A stretch of DNA of 64,000 bases, from assembly GCA_023953835.1 (NCBI GenBank), contig JAMLJB010000001.1, positions 1 through 64,000 of the forward strand, written 5' to 3'. Below are positions 8,200 through 17,021 of this stretch, piece after piece. Source of the DNA: Rhizobiaceae bacterium (GTDB lineage Bacteria; Pseudomonadota; Alphaproteobacteria; Rhizobiales; Rhizobiaceae). The translations under genes were made by a program, and so were the position numbers. The first letter of the stretch is position 1, and the number at the start of each line of letters is the position of its first letter. The notes under the pieces are model-generated. The model was not told the DNA's origin, searched no databases, and was given only the letters and a program-made list of their open reading frames with translations.

Positions 8200-8634
8200 A
8201 TGCCGAAACCGCCCAGGAAACAGCGTCTGTCCGTCTATCTCGAACCCGAGGTGATGAAGGCGCTGGCGCTCCACGCCGCCCGCCGGGATCTGTCCCTATC
8301 CCTCGTCGCCGAGGCCGGCATCGCCTCGTTCCTGTCGCCCGACGCCGCAGAGCGCCAGGAGGCCGCCATCACCAAACGCCTCGACCAGCTCGACCGGCGC
8401 ATGACGCGCATGGAGCGTGACGTCGGCATCGCCGTCGAGACGCTCGCCATCTTCGTGCGCTTCTGGTTCAACACCACGCCTGCCTTGCCCGAGGCCGCCG
8501 CACAGGCTGCCCGCGCCAAGGTGGCCGAACGCTATGACGCCTTCGTCGCCGCGCTCGGCCGGCGACTCGCCAGCGGACCGAAGCTCCGGCAGGAGATTTC
8601 GGAGGAAGTCGAGCCCGCGCGCGACGCGAAATAG
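8200..8634 (+). CDS. CopG/ribbon-helix-helix-like protein between traG and trbB
   Basis: A 144-residue soluble protein with an N-terminal ribbon-helix-helix-like stretch (QRLSVYLEPEVMKALALHAARRDLS, given here by position 9-33) and a helical, coiled-coil-like middle (ITKRLDQLDRRMTRMERDV). It has a very strong AAAGGAGG ribosome-binding site and starts 12 bp after traG. Equivalent genes annotated as CopG family occupy this position in related ICEs. A relaxosome accessory factor or a regulator of the downstream trb operon is plausible. The next gene is 172 bp away, the largest gap inside the transfer region. Confidence 0.78.
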   Translation: MPKPPRKQRLSVYLEPEVMKALALHAARRDLSLSLVAEAGIASFLSPDAAERQEAAITKRLDQLDRRMTRMERDVGIAVETLAIFVRFWFNTTPALPEAAAQAARAKVAERYDAFVAALGRRLASGPKLRQEISEEVEPARDAK

Positions 8635-8806
8635 TCGTCCATAGAGTTGATCACAAGTATTCTGTACGTCCGCCGTTTCCCTGTCTTTGTACGCCACGGT
8701 ACGACGACCACATTTCAGTTGTTGTAATGCCCTGATTTCTGCCTCTTCTACTTGATCCCGATCCAGGGCCGCGCATCGGGCGCGCCCGCAAGAGAACGGG
8801 GACGAC
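8635..8806 (+). promoter_or_regulatory. trbB upstream region with TGTACG repeats
   Basis: This is the only real break in the tra-trb run and probably holds the trb promoter. It contains GTACG three times, at 8667-8671, 8696-8700 and 8710-8714 (approximate positions), including GTAC-GCCACG-GTAC. No clear -35/-10 pair was assigned. Confidence 0.35.
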
Positions 8807-9790
8807 GTGGCAAACCCCCACCAGAAATCCGAGGCGATCGTTCGCGGCGCGCGCATGCTTCGCACCGCGCTGGGCCCTGCGATCGCCGGCTTTCTGGAAG
8901 ATCCCGCGATCGTCGAGGTGATGCTCAACCCCGATGGGCGGCTCTGGGTCGACCGACTGTCGGAAGGCTTGTGCGGGACCGATCAGCGGCTCTCGCCGGC
9001 CGACGGCGAACGGATCATCCGCCTCGTCGCCCATCATGTCGGCGCCGAAGTTCATGCCGGGTCACCGCGCGTCTCGGCCGAGTTGCCGGAAACGGGAGAG
9101 CGGTTCGAGGGACTGTTGCCGCCCGTGGTCGCCGCGCCGGCCTTCGCCATTCGCAAGCCGGCCGTGGCCGTCTTCACCCTCGACGACTATGTCGCCACCG
9201 GCATCATGATCGCCGCCCAGGCCGATGCCCTGCGCACCGCCGTCGCGGAACGACGCAACATCCTCGTCGCCGGGGGCACCTCGACCGGCAAGACCACGCT
9301 CACCAACGCGCTGCTCGCCGAGGTGTCCAAGACCTCGGACCGCGTCGTGCTGATCGAGGATACGCGCGAGCTGCAATGCGCCGCGCCCAACCTTGTCGCC
9401 ATGCGCACCAAGGACGGCGTCGCGACCTTGTCCGACCTCGTCCGTTCGTCGCTGCGCCTGCGCCCGGATCGCATCCCCATCGGCGAGGTGCGCGGCAGCG
9501 AGGCGCTCGACCTGCTCAAAGCCTGGGGAACCGGCCATCCCGGCGGCGTCGGCACTATCCACGCCGGCACGGCCATCGGCGCGCTGCGCCGTCTCGAACA
9601 GCTCATCCAGGAAGCCGTCGTCACCGTGCCGCGCGCGCTGATCGCCGAGACCATCGATCTCGTCGCGGTCCTGTCCGGCCGCGGCGCCGCGCGCCGCCTT
9701 GCCGAACTCGGGCGCATCGAAGGGCTCGGCCCCGATGGCGACTACCGCGTGACCCCCATCCAGCACGCCAACCATGGAGACCTGTCATGA
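8807..9790 (+). CDS. trbB: TrbB, VirB11-type secretion ATPase
   Basis: A 327-residue cytoplasmic traffic ATPase that energises pilus and channel assembly. Walker [10 protein letters not shown] is at residues 156-164. The Asp box [10 protein letters not shown] and Walker B/His-box region ([26 protein letters not shown]) are all present and in the usual order. The start codon is GTG at 8807; no in-frame ATG gives the conserved N-terminal domain. It is coupled by 4 bp to trbC and heads the trb operon. Confidence 0.95.
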   Translation: MANPHQKSEAIVRGARMLRTALGPAIAGFLEDPAIVEVMLNPDGRLWVDRLSEGLCGTDQRLSPADGERIIRLVAHHVGAEVHAGSPRVSAELPETGERFEGLLPPVVAAPAFAIRKPAVAVFTLDDYVATGIMIAAQADALRTAVAERRNILVAGGTSTGKTTLTNALLAEVSKTSDRVVLIEDTRELQCAAPNLVAMRTKDGVATLSDLVRSSLRLRPDRIPIGEVRGSEALDLLKAWGTGHPGGVGTIHAGTAIGALRRLEQLIQEAVVTVPRALIAETIDLVAVLSGRGAARRLAELGRIEGLGPDGDYRVTPIQHANHGDLS

Positions 9791-10119
9791 TCCGACACGC
9801 CTTGCGCATCCGCCGTCACATCGCCACGGCGGCGTCCGTCACCTTCATCAGCCTGGCGCTCGCGCCGGCCGCCCACGCCTCCGGCTCCTCCATGCCATGG
9901 GAAGCGCCGCTGCAAAGCATCCTCGAGAGCATCGAAGGCCCCGTCGCCAAGATCATCGCGGTGATCATCATCATCGTCACCGGCCTGACGCTCGCCTTCG
10001 GCGACACCTCGGGCGGCTTCCGGCGGCTGATCCAGATCGTGTTCGGTCTGTCGATCGCGTTTGCGGCCTCGAGCTTCTTCCTGTCCTTCTTCTCGTTCGG
10101 CGGCGGGGCGCTCGTCTGA
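9787..10119 (+). CDS. trbC: TrbC, conjugative pilin (VirB2-like)
   Basis: A 110-residue prepilin. A long signal peptide ends near residue 32 (APAAHASGSS). Two hydrophobic helices, about 53-71 and 82-104, are separated by a short polar loop (GDTSGGFRR), the standard VirB2/TrbC topology. It should be cleaved and possibly cyclised by the TraF peptidase at 2486. The start overlaps the trbB stop and the stop overlaps the trbD start (TGATG), so expression is translationally coupled. Confidence 0.92.
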   Translation: MIRHALRIRRHIATAASVTFISLALAPAAHASGSSMPWEAPLQSILESIEGPVAKIIAVIIIIVTGLTLAFGDTSGGFRRLIQIVFGLSIAFAASSFFLSFFSFGGGALV

Positions 10120-10400
10120 TGGTCGCAGGCGCGGACCATGGCGGAGAAGTGCCGGGCTTTTCGGTGCCGGTGCATCGGGCTCTGACCGAACAGATCATGC
10201 TTGGCGGCGTGCCGCGCTCGATCGCCATCCTCAACGGTACGCTTGCAGCAGCGCTCGGCCTGGGCTTGCGCCTCTGGCTGGTCGGGATTGCGCTGTGGGC
10301 CATCGGCCACTTCGCCGCCGTCTGGGCCGCCAAGCGCGATCCGCAATTCGTCGACGTCGGACGCCGGCATCTGCGCATCCCCGCCTACCTTGCGGTTTGA
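10119..10400 (+). CDS. trbD: TrbD, VirB3-like membrane protein
   Basis: A 93-residue inner-membrane protein of the VirB3/TrbD family. The N-terminal motif GFSVPVHRALTEQIMLGGVPR is characteristic, followed by one or two hydrophobic helices (about residues 35-70). It ends RHLRIPAYLAV. The ATG at 10119 shares its A with the trbC stop codon. In other systems VirB3 works with the VirB4-type ATPase, and here trbE follows after 10 bp. Confidence 0.9.
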   Translation: MVAGADHGGEVPGFSVPVHRALTEQIMLGGVPRSIAILNGTLAAALGLGLRLWLVGIALWAIGHFAAVWAAKRDPQFVDVGRRHLRIPAYLAV

Positions 10401-10410
10401 GGGTCGCGCC

Positions 10411-12849
10411 ATGATGAACCTCGCCGAATATCGCAATCGCAACACCCGGCTCGCCGACTTCCTCCCCTGGGTCGCGCTGGTCGGTGATGGCATCGTGCTA
10501 AACAAGGACGGCAGCTTCCAGCGCACAGCACGCTTCCGCGGCCCCGATTTAGACAGCGCCGTACCTGCCGAACTTGTCGCGGTCGCGGGGCGTCTCAACA
10601 ACGCCTTCCGCCGCCTCGGCTCAGGCTGGGCGATCTTCGTCGAGGCGCAGCGTCATGAGGCAGCGACCTATCCCAACAGCCGCTTTCCCGATCCGGCGTC
10701 CGCACTGGTCGATGCCGAGCGTAAGGCCGGCTTCGAGGAGGCCGGGGCGCATTTCGAGTCCAGCTATTTCCTGACCTTCCTCTATCTGCCGCCGGCCGAA
10801 GATGCCGCCCGCGCGGAAAGCTGGCTCTACGAGGGGCGAGATCGCGGCGGCGCCGATGCCCATGAAGCGCTGCGCGGCTTCGCCGACCGTACCGACCGCA
10901 TCCTGCAGCTTGTCGACGCCTTCGTGCCCGAATGCGCCTGGCTCGATGACGCCGAGACGCTGACCTATCTGCACTCGACGGTCTCGACCAAGCGGCAACG
11001 CGTCCGCGTTCCCGAGACCCCGATCTATCTCGATGCCCTGGTCGCCGATCAGTCGCTCACCGGCGGGCTCGAACCGCGCCTGGGCGATATGCATCTGCGC
11101 ATCCTCACCATAGTCGGCTTCCCGACCGCGACGACGCCCGGCATTCTCGACGAACTCAACCGGCTCGCCTTTCCCTATCGCTGGTCCACCCGCGCCGTCC
11201 TGCTCGACAAGACCGACGCGACCAAACTGCTGACCAGAATTCGCCGGCAATGGTTCGCCAAGCGCAAGTCGATCGCCGCCATCCTGAAGGAGGTGATGAC
11301 CAACGAAGCGTCGGTGCTGGTCGATACCGACGCCGCCAACAAGGCGGCGGATGCCGATCTCGCGTTGCAGGAACTCGGCGCCGACTATGCCGGCCAGGCC
11401 TACGTCACCGCCACCGTCACCGTCTGGGACGCTGATCCCCGCATTGCCGCCGAGAAGCTGCGGCTGGTCGAGAAGGTGATCCAGGGCCGCGACTTCACGG
11501 CCATGCCGGAGACCATCAACGCCGTCGACGCCTGGCTCGGCAGTCTGCCGGGCCATGTCTATGCCAATGTCCGGCAGCCGCCGCTGTCGACGCTCAATCT
11601 CGCCCACATGATCCCGCTCTCGGCGGTCTGGGCGGGGCCGGAACAGGACGAGCATTTTTCAGCACCCCCGCTGCTCTTCGGCAAGACCGAAGGCTCAACT
11701 CCGTTCCGGCTTTCGCTCCATGTCGGCGATGTCGGCCACACACTGATTGTCGGTCCGACCGGCGCCGGCAAATCGGTGCTGCTGGCGCTGATGGCGCTGC
11801 AGTTCCGGCGCTACGATCGCGCGCAGGTCTTCGCCTTCGATTTCGGCGGCTCGATCCGCGCCGCGGCGCTCGCCATGGGCGGCGACTGGCACGATCTTGG
11901 TGGCGGTCTGACCGAGGGCGCTGACGATAGCGTATCGCTTCAGCCGCTCGCCCGGATCGACTATGGCGCCGAGCGCGCCTGGGCCGCCGACTGGATTTCC
12001 GCCATTCTCAGCCGCGAGAGCGTCGCGATCACGCCGGAGGTCAAGGAGCATATCTGGACGGCCTTGACGTCGCTGGCCTCGGCGCCGCCCGCCGAGCGCA
12101 CCCTGACCGGCCTGTCCGTGCTGCTCCAGTCCAACGATCTCAAGCAAGCGCTGCGGCCCTATTGCGTCGGCGGACCCTATGGGCGGATCCTCGACGCCGA
12201 AGCGGAGCATCTCGGCGAGGCCACCGTCCAGGCCTTCGAAACCGAGGGACTGATCGGGACAGGGGCCGCAGCGGCCGTGCTCGCCTATCTCTTCCACCGG
12301 ATCGAGGATCGTCTCGACGGCCGCGCCACCCTCATCATCATCGACGAGGGCTGGCTTGCGCTCGACGACGAAGGCTTTGCGGGCCAGCTCCGCGAATGGC
12401 TGAAGACGTTGCGCAAGAAGAACGCCTCGGTCCTCTTCGCCACCCAATCGCTCTCCGACATCGACGGGTCGGCCATCGCGCCCGCCATCATCGAAAGCTG
12501 CCAGACCCGCATTCTGCTCCCCAACGAGCGCGCCATCGAGCCGCAGATCACCGCCATTTACCGGCGGTTCGGCCTCAACGACCGGCAGATCGAGATCCTC
12601 GCCCGTGCCATGCCAAAGCGCGACTATTACTGCCAGTCGCGCCGGGGCAACCGGCTGTTCGAGCTCGGCCTGTCCGATGTGGCGCTGGCGCTCTGCGCCG
12701 CGTCGTCGAAGTCCGACCAGACCGCCATCGCCCAGACCGTCGCCGAACACGGCCGCGACGGCTTTCTCGCAGCCTGGCTCGACCGCCACGATCTCGGCTG
12801 GGCGGTCGATCTCATTCCCGGCCTCAACATCATGGAGACGTCATCATGA
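10411..12849 (+). CDS. trbE: TrbE, VirB4-type secretion ATPase
   Basis: An 812-residue ATPase, the largest component of the Trb channel. The N-terminal domain begins MMNLAEYRNRNTRLADFLPW. The C-terminal domain carries Walker A GPTGAGKS near residue 450 and Walker B TLIIIDEGWLAL near 640, followed by FATQSLSDI. An in-frame extension upstream runs through trbD and was rejected in favour of the ATG pair at 10411/10414. The length agrees with other VirB4 proteins. It overlaps trbJ by 4 bp. Confidence 0.95.
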   Translation: MMNLAEYRNRNTRLADFLPWVALVGDGIVLNKDGSFQRTARFRGPDLDSAVPAELVAVAGRLNNAFRRLGSGWAIFVEAQRHEAATYPNSRFPDPASALVDAERKAGFEEAGAHFESSYFLTFLYLPPAEDAARAESWLYEGRDRGGADAHEALRGFADRTDRILQLVDAFVPECAWLDDAETLTYLHSTVSTKRQRVRVPETPIYLDALVADQSLTGGLEPRLGDMHLRILTIVGFPTATTPGILDELNRLAFPYRWSTRAVLLDKTDATKLLTRIRRQWFAKRKSIAAILKEVMTNEASVLVDTDAANKAADADLALQELGADYAGQAYVTATVTVWDADPRIAAEKLRLVEKVIQGRDFTAMPETINAVDAWLGSLPGHVYANVRQPPLSTLNLAHMIPLSAVWAGPEQDEHFSAPPLLFGKTEGSTPFRLSLHVGDVGHTLIVGPTGAGKSVLLALMALQFRRYDRAQVFAFDFGGSIRAAALAMGGDWHDLGGGLTEGADDSVSLQPLARIDYGAERAWAADWISAILSRESVAITPEVKEHIWTALTSLASAPPAERTLTGLSVLLQSNDLKQALRPYCVGGPYGRILDAEAEHLGEATVQAFETEGLIGTGAAAAVLAYLFHRIEDRLDGRATLIIIDEGWLALDDEGFAGQLREWLKTLRKKNASVLFATQSLSDIDGSAIAPAIIESCQTRILLPNERAIEPQITAIYRRFGLNDRQIEILARAMPKRDYYCQSRRGNRLFELGLSDVALALCAASSKSDQTAIAQTVAEHGRDGFLAAWLDRHDLGWAVDLIPGLNIMETSS

Positions 12850-13610
12850 ACCCACGCCGCTCGCGCGCGGCACGCCTTGCTGCCGCGCTGCTCACCACCT
12901 CCGCCATCACGCTGCCGCTGCTATCCGCTCCGGCTCATGCGCAGTGGATCGTCTACGATCCCACCAACTACGCCCAGAACCTGCTTTCGGCGACCCGCGC
13001 GCTTCAGCAGATCAACAACCAGATCACCTCGCTCCAGAACGAGGCGACCATGTTGATCAATCAGGCGCGCAATCTCGCGAGCCTGCCATATTCGTCCCTT
13101 CAGCAGCTCCAGCAGTCGGTGCAGCGCACCCAGCAGCTTCTCGGCGAGGCGCAGCGCATCGCCTACAATGTCCAGAACATCGATCAAGCGTTCCGCACCA
13201 CCTACGGCAACGCGTCGATGACGGCCCCCGACCAGCAACTCGTCACCGACGCACGCGAACGCTGGCAGAACACGGTCGGCGGCCTTCAGGACGCCATGCG
13301 CGTGCAGGCCGGTGTCGTCGGCAATATCGACACCAACCGCGCGCAGATGTCGGCGCTGGTCGGACAGAGCCAAGGCGCGACCGGCGCCTTGCAGGCGACG
13401 CAGGCCGGAAACCAGCTTCTCGCGCTTCAGGCGCAGCAGCTCGCCGATCTGACCGCCGTGGTGTCCGCCAATGGCCGCGCGCAGGCACTCTCCGAAGCCG
13501 AGCGCGCGGCCGCCGCCGAGCAGGGCCGCGAACAGCGCCGGCGCTTCCTGACGCCCGGCAGCGGCTATCAGCCAGGCAACGCCCGGATGTTCCCCGGCAA
13601 CGGCAACTGA
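12846..13610 (+). CDS. trbJ: TrbJ, periplasmic VirB5-like protein
   Basis: A 254-residue exported protein with a signal peptide ending near AHAQW (residue 33). Conserved WIVYDPTNYAQNL follows, then long helices rich in Gln (residues 50-110 and 170-230). VirB5-family proteins sit at the pilus tip or aid pilus assembly. The C-terminus (FLTPGSGYQPGNARMFPGNGN) is unstructured. The ATG overlaps the trbE stop. Confidence 0.92.
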   Translation: MNPRRSRAARLAAALLTTSAITLPLLSAPAHAQWIVYDPTNYAQNLLSATRALQQINNQITSLQNEATMLINQARNLASLPYSSLQQLQQSVQRTQQLLGEAQRIAYNVQNIDQAFRTTYGNASMTAPDQQLVTDARERWQNTVGGLQDAMRVQAGVVGNIDTNRAQMSALVGQSQGATGALQATQAGNQLLALQAQQLADLTAVVSANGRAQALSEAERAAAAEQGREQRRRFLTPGSGYQPGNARMFPGNGN

Positions 13611-13620
13611 GGGTCGGCGC

Positions 13621-13935
13621 ATGGACGGGAAGATGCTCGCACGCCTGGCCGCCGTCGCTTTCGTCGCCATCGCCGTCACCGCGACGGCGATCGAGATGAG
13701 CCGCAAGGAGGAGCCGGCCGAGCCCTGGGCATCCCGTCCTCCTGCGTCGCCGCAATCCGATCCGCTCCGCGATGAACTGCTGCGCTGCCAGGCGCTCGGC
13801 GAAGCCGGTCCCCGCGATCCGTCCTGCCGCCGTGCATGGGCTGAGAACCGTCGGCGCTTCCTGGCGCCGGGTTCCCGTCCGGCCGAGCGCCTCCCTCAGG
13901 CGCCCACGGCGCCCCAGCCGGTCGAGGCGCAATAG
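13621..13935 (+). CDS. trbK: TrbK-like small protein (putative entry exclusion)
   Basis: A 104-residue protein with an N-terminal membrane helix or signal anchor (residues 5-24) and a Pro-rich tail. Two cysteines (RCQALGEAGPRDPSCRRAW) form the conserved CQxxG...C core of the alternative TrbK family found between trbJ and trbL in ICEs. RP4 TrbK is a lipoprotein that blocks entry of a second element. This protein has no clear lipobox, so the exclusion role is inferred from position and name only. Confidence 0.75.
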   Translation: MDGKMLARLAAVAFVAIAVTATAIEMSRKEEPAEPWASRPPASPQSDPLRDELLRCQALGEAGPRDPSCRRAWAENRRRFLAPGSRPAERLPQAPTAPQPVEAQ

Positions 13936-13939
13936 GCAC

Positions 13940-15292
13940 ATGGGCAACACCGGCGTCATCGACCATTTCCTGGAGGTCTTCACCCGATACATCGACGGCG
14001 GCTTCGGCCTCCTCGGCGGCGAGGTTGCCTTCATCGCCACCACGCTGATCGTCATCGACGTGTCGCTGGCCGCGCTGTTCTGGTCCTGGGGCGCCGATGA
14101 CGACATTATCGCGCGGTTGGTGAAGAAGACGCTGTTCGTCGGCGTTTTCGCCTACATCATCGGCAACTGGAACAATCTCGCCCGCATCGTCTTCGAAAGC
14201 TTCGCAGGACTCGGGCTGAAAGCCAGCGGCACGGGATTCACCACGGCGGATCTCCTGCGGCCGGGAAAGGTCGCGCAGACGGGCCTCGACGCCGGGCGGC
14301 CGCTGCTCGATTCCATCTCCAACCTCATGGGCTACTGGTCGTTCTTCGAGAACTTCATCCAGATCGCCTGCATGTTCCTGGCCTGGGCGCTGGTGCTGCT
14401 CGCCTTCTTCATCCTCGCCATCCAGCTCTTCGTCACGCTGATCGAGTTCAAGCTGACGACGCTCGCCGGCTTCGTGCTGATCCCATTCGGCCTGTTCGGC
14501 AAATCCGCCTTCATGGCCGAGCGCGTGCTCGGCAATGTCATCTCGTCCGGCATCAAGGTGCTCGTCCTCGCCGTCATCATCGGCATCGGCTCGACGCTCT
14601 TTTCCGAGTTCACCGCCGGCTTCGGCGGCGCGACACCCTCGATCGACGAGGCCATGGCCATCGTGCTCGCCGCGCTGTCGCTGCTCGGCCTCGGCATCTT
14701 CGGCCCCGGCATCGCATCGGGCATCGTCTCCGGGGGACCGCAGCTCAGCGCAGGCGCGGCGGTGGGAACGGGCCTCGCCGCTGGCGGCATGGTCGCGCTC
14801 GGCGCCGGCGCCGTGGGCGCGGCCGCGACGGGAGGGGCCTCGTTGGTCGGGGGCGCTGCTGCCGCCGCCCGTGGCGGCGCGGCTCTCGCGGGAGGCGCTT
14901 CGACGGCCTACAGCCTTGGCGCGGCCGGCCAGTCCGGGGCCGCGGGCGTCGCATCCGGTCTCGGCGGCGTCGCCCGCGCCGGAGGAAGCGCGGCGATCTC
15001 GCCCCTGCGCCGTGCCGCTTCGCGCGCCGCCGACAGCATGCGTTCGAGCTTCAATGCCGGCGGGCGTGCCGCGCTCGAAGCCACGGGCGGCTTGTCGACC
15101 GGCGGAACGATCGGCGGTGACGCCGCCGAGGCCGCGTCTTCTTCCAAGACAGATGGTCCTCCCGCCTGGGCCCAACGCATGCGCCGCAGTCAGAAAATGA
15201 CCCATGCCGTCCAGGCCACGGCGCACGCCGTCCGCTCCGGCGACGCGCACGGCGGCGGCTCCTCCGTCAACCTCTCCGAAAGCGACCGCTGA
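13940..15292 (+). CDS. trbL: TrbL, VirB6-like polytopic membrane protein
   Basis: A 450-residue inner-membrane channel component. About six hydrophobic segments lie between residues 25 and 290, including FVGVFAYIIGNW, IACMFLAWALVLLAFFILAI and VLVLAVIIGIG. After residue 265 the protein is very rich in Gly and Ala, then polar and probably disordered. Starts 4 bp after trbK and shares 1 bp with trbF. The family forms the membrane passage for substrate in P-type systems. Confidence 0.93.
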   Translation: MGNTGVIDHFLEVFTRYIDGGFGLLGGEVAFIATTLIVIDVSLAALFWSWGADDDIIARLVKKTLFVGVFAYIIGNWNNLARIVFESFAGLGLKASGTGFTTADLLRPGKVAQTGLDAGRPLLDSISNLMGYWSFFENFIQIACMFLAWALVLLAFFILAIQLFVTLIEFKLTTLAGFVLIPFGLFGKSAFMAERVLGNVISSGIKVLVLAVIIGIGSTLFSEFTAGFGGATPSIDEAMAIVLAALSLLGLGIFGPGIASGIVSGGPQLSAGAAVGTGLAAGGMVALGAGAVGAAATGGASLVGGAAAAARGGAALAGGASTAYSLGAAGQSGAAGVASGLGGVARAGGSAAISPLRRAASRAADSMRSSFNAGGRAALEATGGLSTGGTIGGDAAEAASSSKTDGPPAWAQRMRRSQKMTHAVQATAHAVRSGDAHGGGSSVNLSESDR

Positions 15293-15975
15293 TGTTCAAA
15301 CGACCCTCCACCCACTATGGCAAGAGCCCCGAACCCGAGACGCCTTACCAGCGCGCGAGCCAAGTCTGGGATGAGCGGATCGGCTCGGCCCGCGTCCAGG
15401 CGCGCAACTGGCGGCTCATGGCATTCGGTTCGCTTTTCCTCTCGGCGGGCTTCGCCGCAGCGCTCGTCTGGCAGTCGGCGCGGGGCACCGTCGTGCCCTG
15501 GGTGGTGCAGACCGACCGGCTCGGACAGGCACAGGCCGTCGCGCCAGCCGTGGCCGATTATCGCCCGACCGATCCGCAGATCGCCTTCCACCTGGCCCGC
15601 TTCATCGAAGAGGTGCGCTCGATCCCGGCCGACGCCATCATCGTCCGCCAGAACTGGCTGCGGGCCTACGACTTCACGACCGATCGCGGCGCCGCCGCCC
15701 TCAATGATTATGCGCGCGCCAATGACCCCTTCACCAAGGTCGGTCGCCAGCAAATCTCCATCGAGGTCTCCAGCGTCATCCGCGCATCTCCCGACAGCTT
15801 CCGCGTCGCCTGGGTCGAGCGCCGCTACGAGAGCGGCCAGCTTGCGACGACCGAGCGATGGACCGCGATCCTGACGATCGTGATCCAGACGCCGCGCAAC
15901 GCCGACACGCTGCGTAAGAACCCGCTCGGAATCTACGTCAACGCCATCAACTGGTCACGGGAGCTTGGGCAATGA
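15292..15975 (+). CDS. trbF: TrbF, VirB8-like inner-membrane protein
   Basis: A 227-residue bitopic protein. A cytoplasmic N-terminus (PETPYQRASQVWDERIGSA) precedes a single membrane helix at about 42-61 and a periplasmic VirB8-type domain, which is NTF2-like. The conserved block IVRQNWLRAYDFTT and the terminal KNPLGIYVNAINWSREL identify the family. VirB8 proteins nucleate channel assembly. The start and stop codons overlap trbL and trbG. Confidence 0.94.
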   Translation: MFKRPSTHYGKSPEPETPYQRASQVWDERIGSARVQARNWRLMAFGSLFLSAGFAAALVWQSARGTVVPWVVQTDRLGQAQAVAPAVADYRPTDPQIAFHLARFIEEVRSIPADAIIVRQNWLRAYDFTTDRGAAALNDYARANDPFTKVGRQQISIEVSSVIRASPDSFRVAWVERRYESGQLATTERWTAILTIVIQTPRNADTLRKNPLGIYVNAINWSRELGQ

Positions 15976-17021
15976 AGCTGTTTTTCCGTAAAGCCGGAAT
16001 GCCGGCTTCACACATCCAAACATATCCGCATCTGCGGATCGGCATGCTGCCGGCCATTCTCCTCGCCACGACGGCGCTCGCGGGATGCGCGACCACGCAC
16101 AAACCGCCGGAGATATCCTACGACAACGCTGCTCCGGCCGTGCAGACAGTCGATCCCCCGGCGCCCGTCACCGTCGTGGAATTGCCGAGGCCGCTTCCGC
16201 TTCCCGGCCAGATGAAACCGGTCGAGCGCTCCCGGCAGAGACCGGAACCCGCCGATCCAGCGGCACGGGTGAATCAGGCCAACGCCGCGGCGCGCGTGCA
16301 GCCCGTCCGCGACGGGTTCATCAACTCGATGCAGGTCTACCCGTTCACACAAGGGGCGCTCTATCAGGTCTATACGGCGGTCGGCCAGATCACCGACATC
16401 GCCCTCCAACCCGGCGAGCAGCTCGTCGGCTCCGGTCCGGTCGCCGCCGGCGACACCGTCCGCTGGATCATCGGCGACACGCTGAGCGGCTCAGGGGCGA
16501 CGCAACAGGTCCATATCCTGGTCAAGCCGACCCGACCGGAGCTGATGACCAACCTCATCATCAACACCAACTTGCGCACCTATCACATGGAACTGCGCTC
16601 GACGGAGCGCACCTATATGGCGTCTGTCTCCTGGCAATACCCGCAGGATCAGCTCATCGCACTGCGCCGGCAGAATGCGCAGGCCGAGGCGGTGAGACCC
16701 GTCGCGACAGGTGTCGATCTGACCAACGTCAACTTCCGTTACGCAATCGAGGGCGACCGCGCACCCTGGCGCCCGTTGCGCGCTTTCGATGACGGGCGCC
16801 AGGTCTTCATCGAATTCCCGCGCGGCATCGGCCAGGGCGAAATGCCGCCGCTCTTCGTCGTCGGTCCGGAAGGCAACACGTCTGAACTCGTCAACTACCG
16901 CGTCCGCTCGAACTACATGATCGTCGACCGCCTCTTCGCCGCCGCCGAGCTACGCTTCGGCGCTGGCCGCGAGCAGAAGCGCGTCCGAATCGTCCGCACC
17001 GACGGGAGGTCGACGTCGTGA
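15972..17021 (+). CDS. trbG: TrbG, VirB9-like channel lipoprotein
   Basis: A 349-residue outer-channel component. A lipobox-like TTALAGC places the acylated cysteine near residue 39. The VirB9/CagX domain covers residues 105-345, including TAVGQITDIALQPGEQL and MVVDRLF-like NYMIVDRLFAAAELR. The ATG at 15972 is coupled to trbF, but Met25 (MLPAILLATTALAGC) would give a more normal signal peptide. The 24-residue extension is encoded by two perfect DNA hairpins (15991-16008, 16024-16039) and may be an inserted palindrome. Confidence 0.92.
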   Translation: MKLFFRKAGMPASHIQTYPHLRIGMLPAILLATTALAGCATTHKPPEISYDNAAPAVQTVDPPAPVTVVELPRPLPLPGQMKPVERSRQRPEPADPAARVNQANAAARVQPVRDGFINSMQVYPFTQGALYQVYTAVGQITDIALQPGEQLVGSGPVAAGDTVRWIIGDTLSGSGATQQVHILVKPTRPELMTNLIINTNLRTYHMELRSTERTYMASVSWQYPQDQLIALRRQNAQAEAVRPVATGVDLTNVNFRYAIEGDRAPWRPLRAFDDGRQVFIEFPRGIGQGEMPPLFVVGPEGNTSELVNYRVRSNYMIVDRLFAAAELRFGAGREQKRVRIVRTDGRSTS

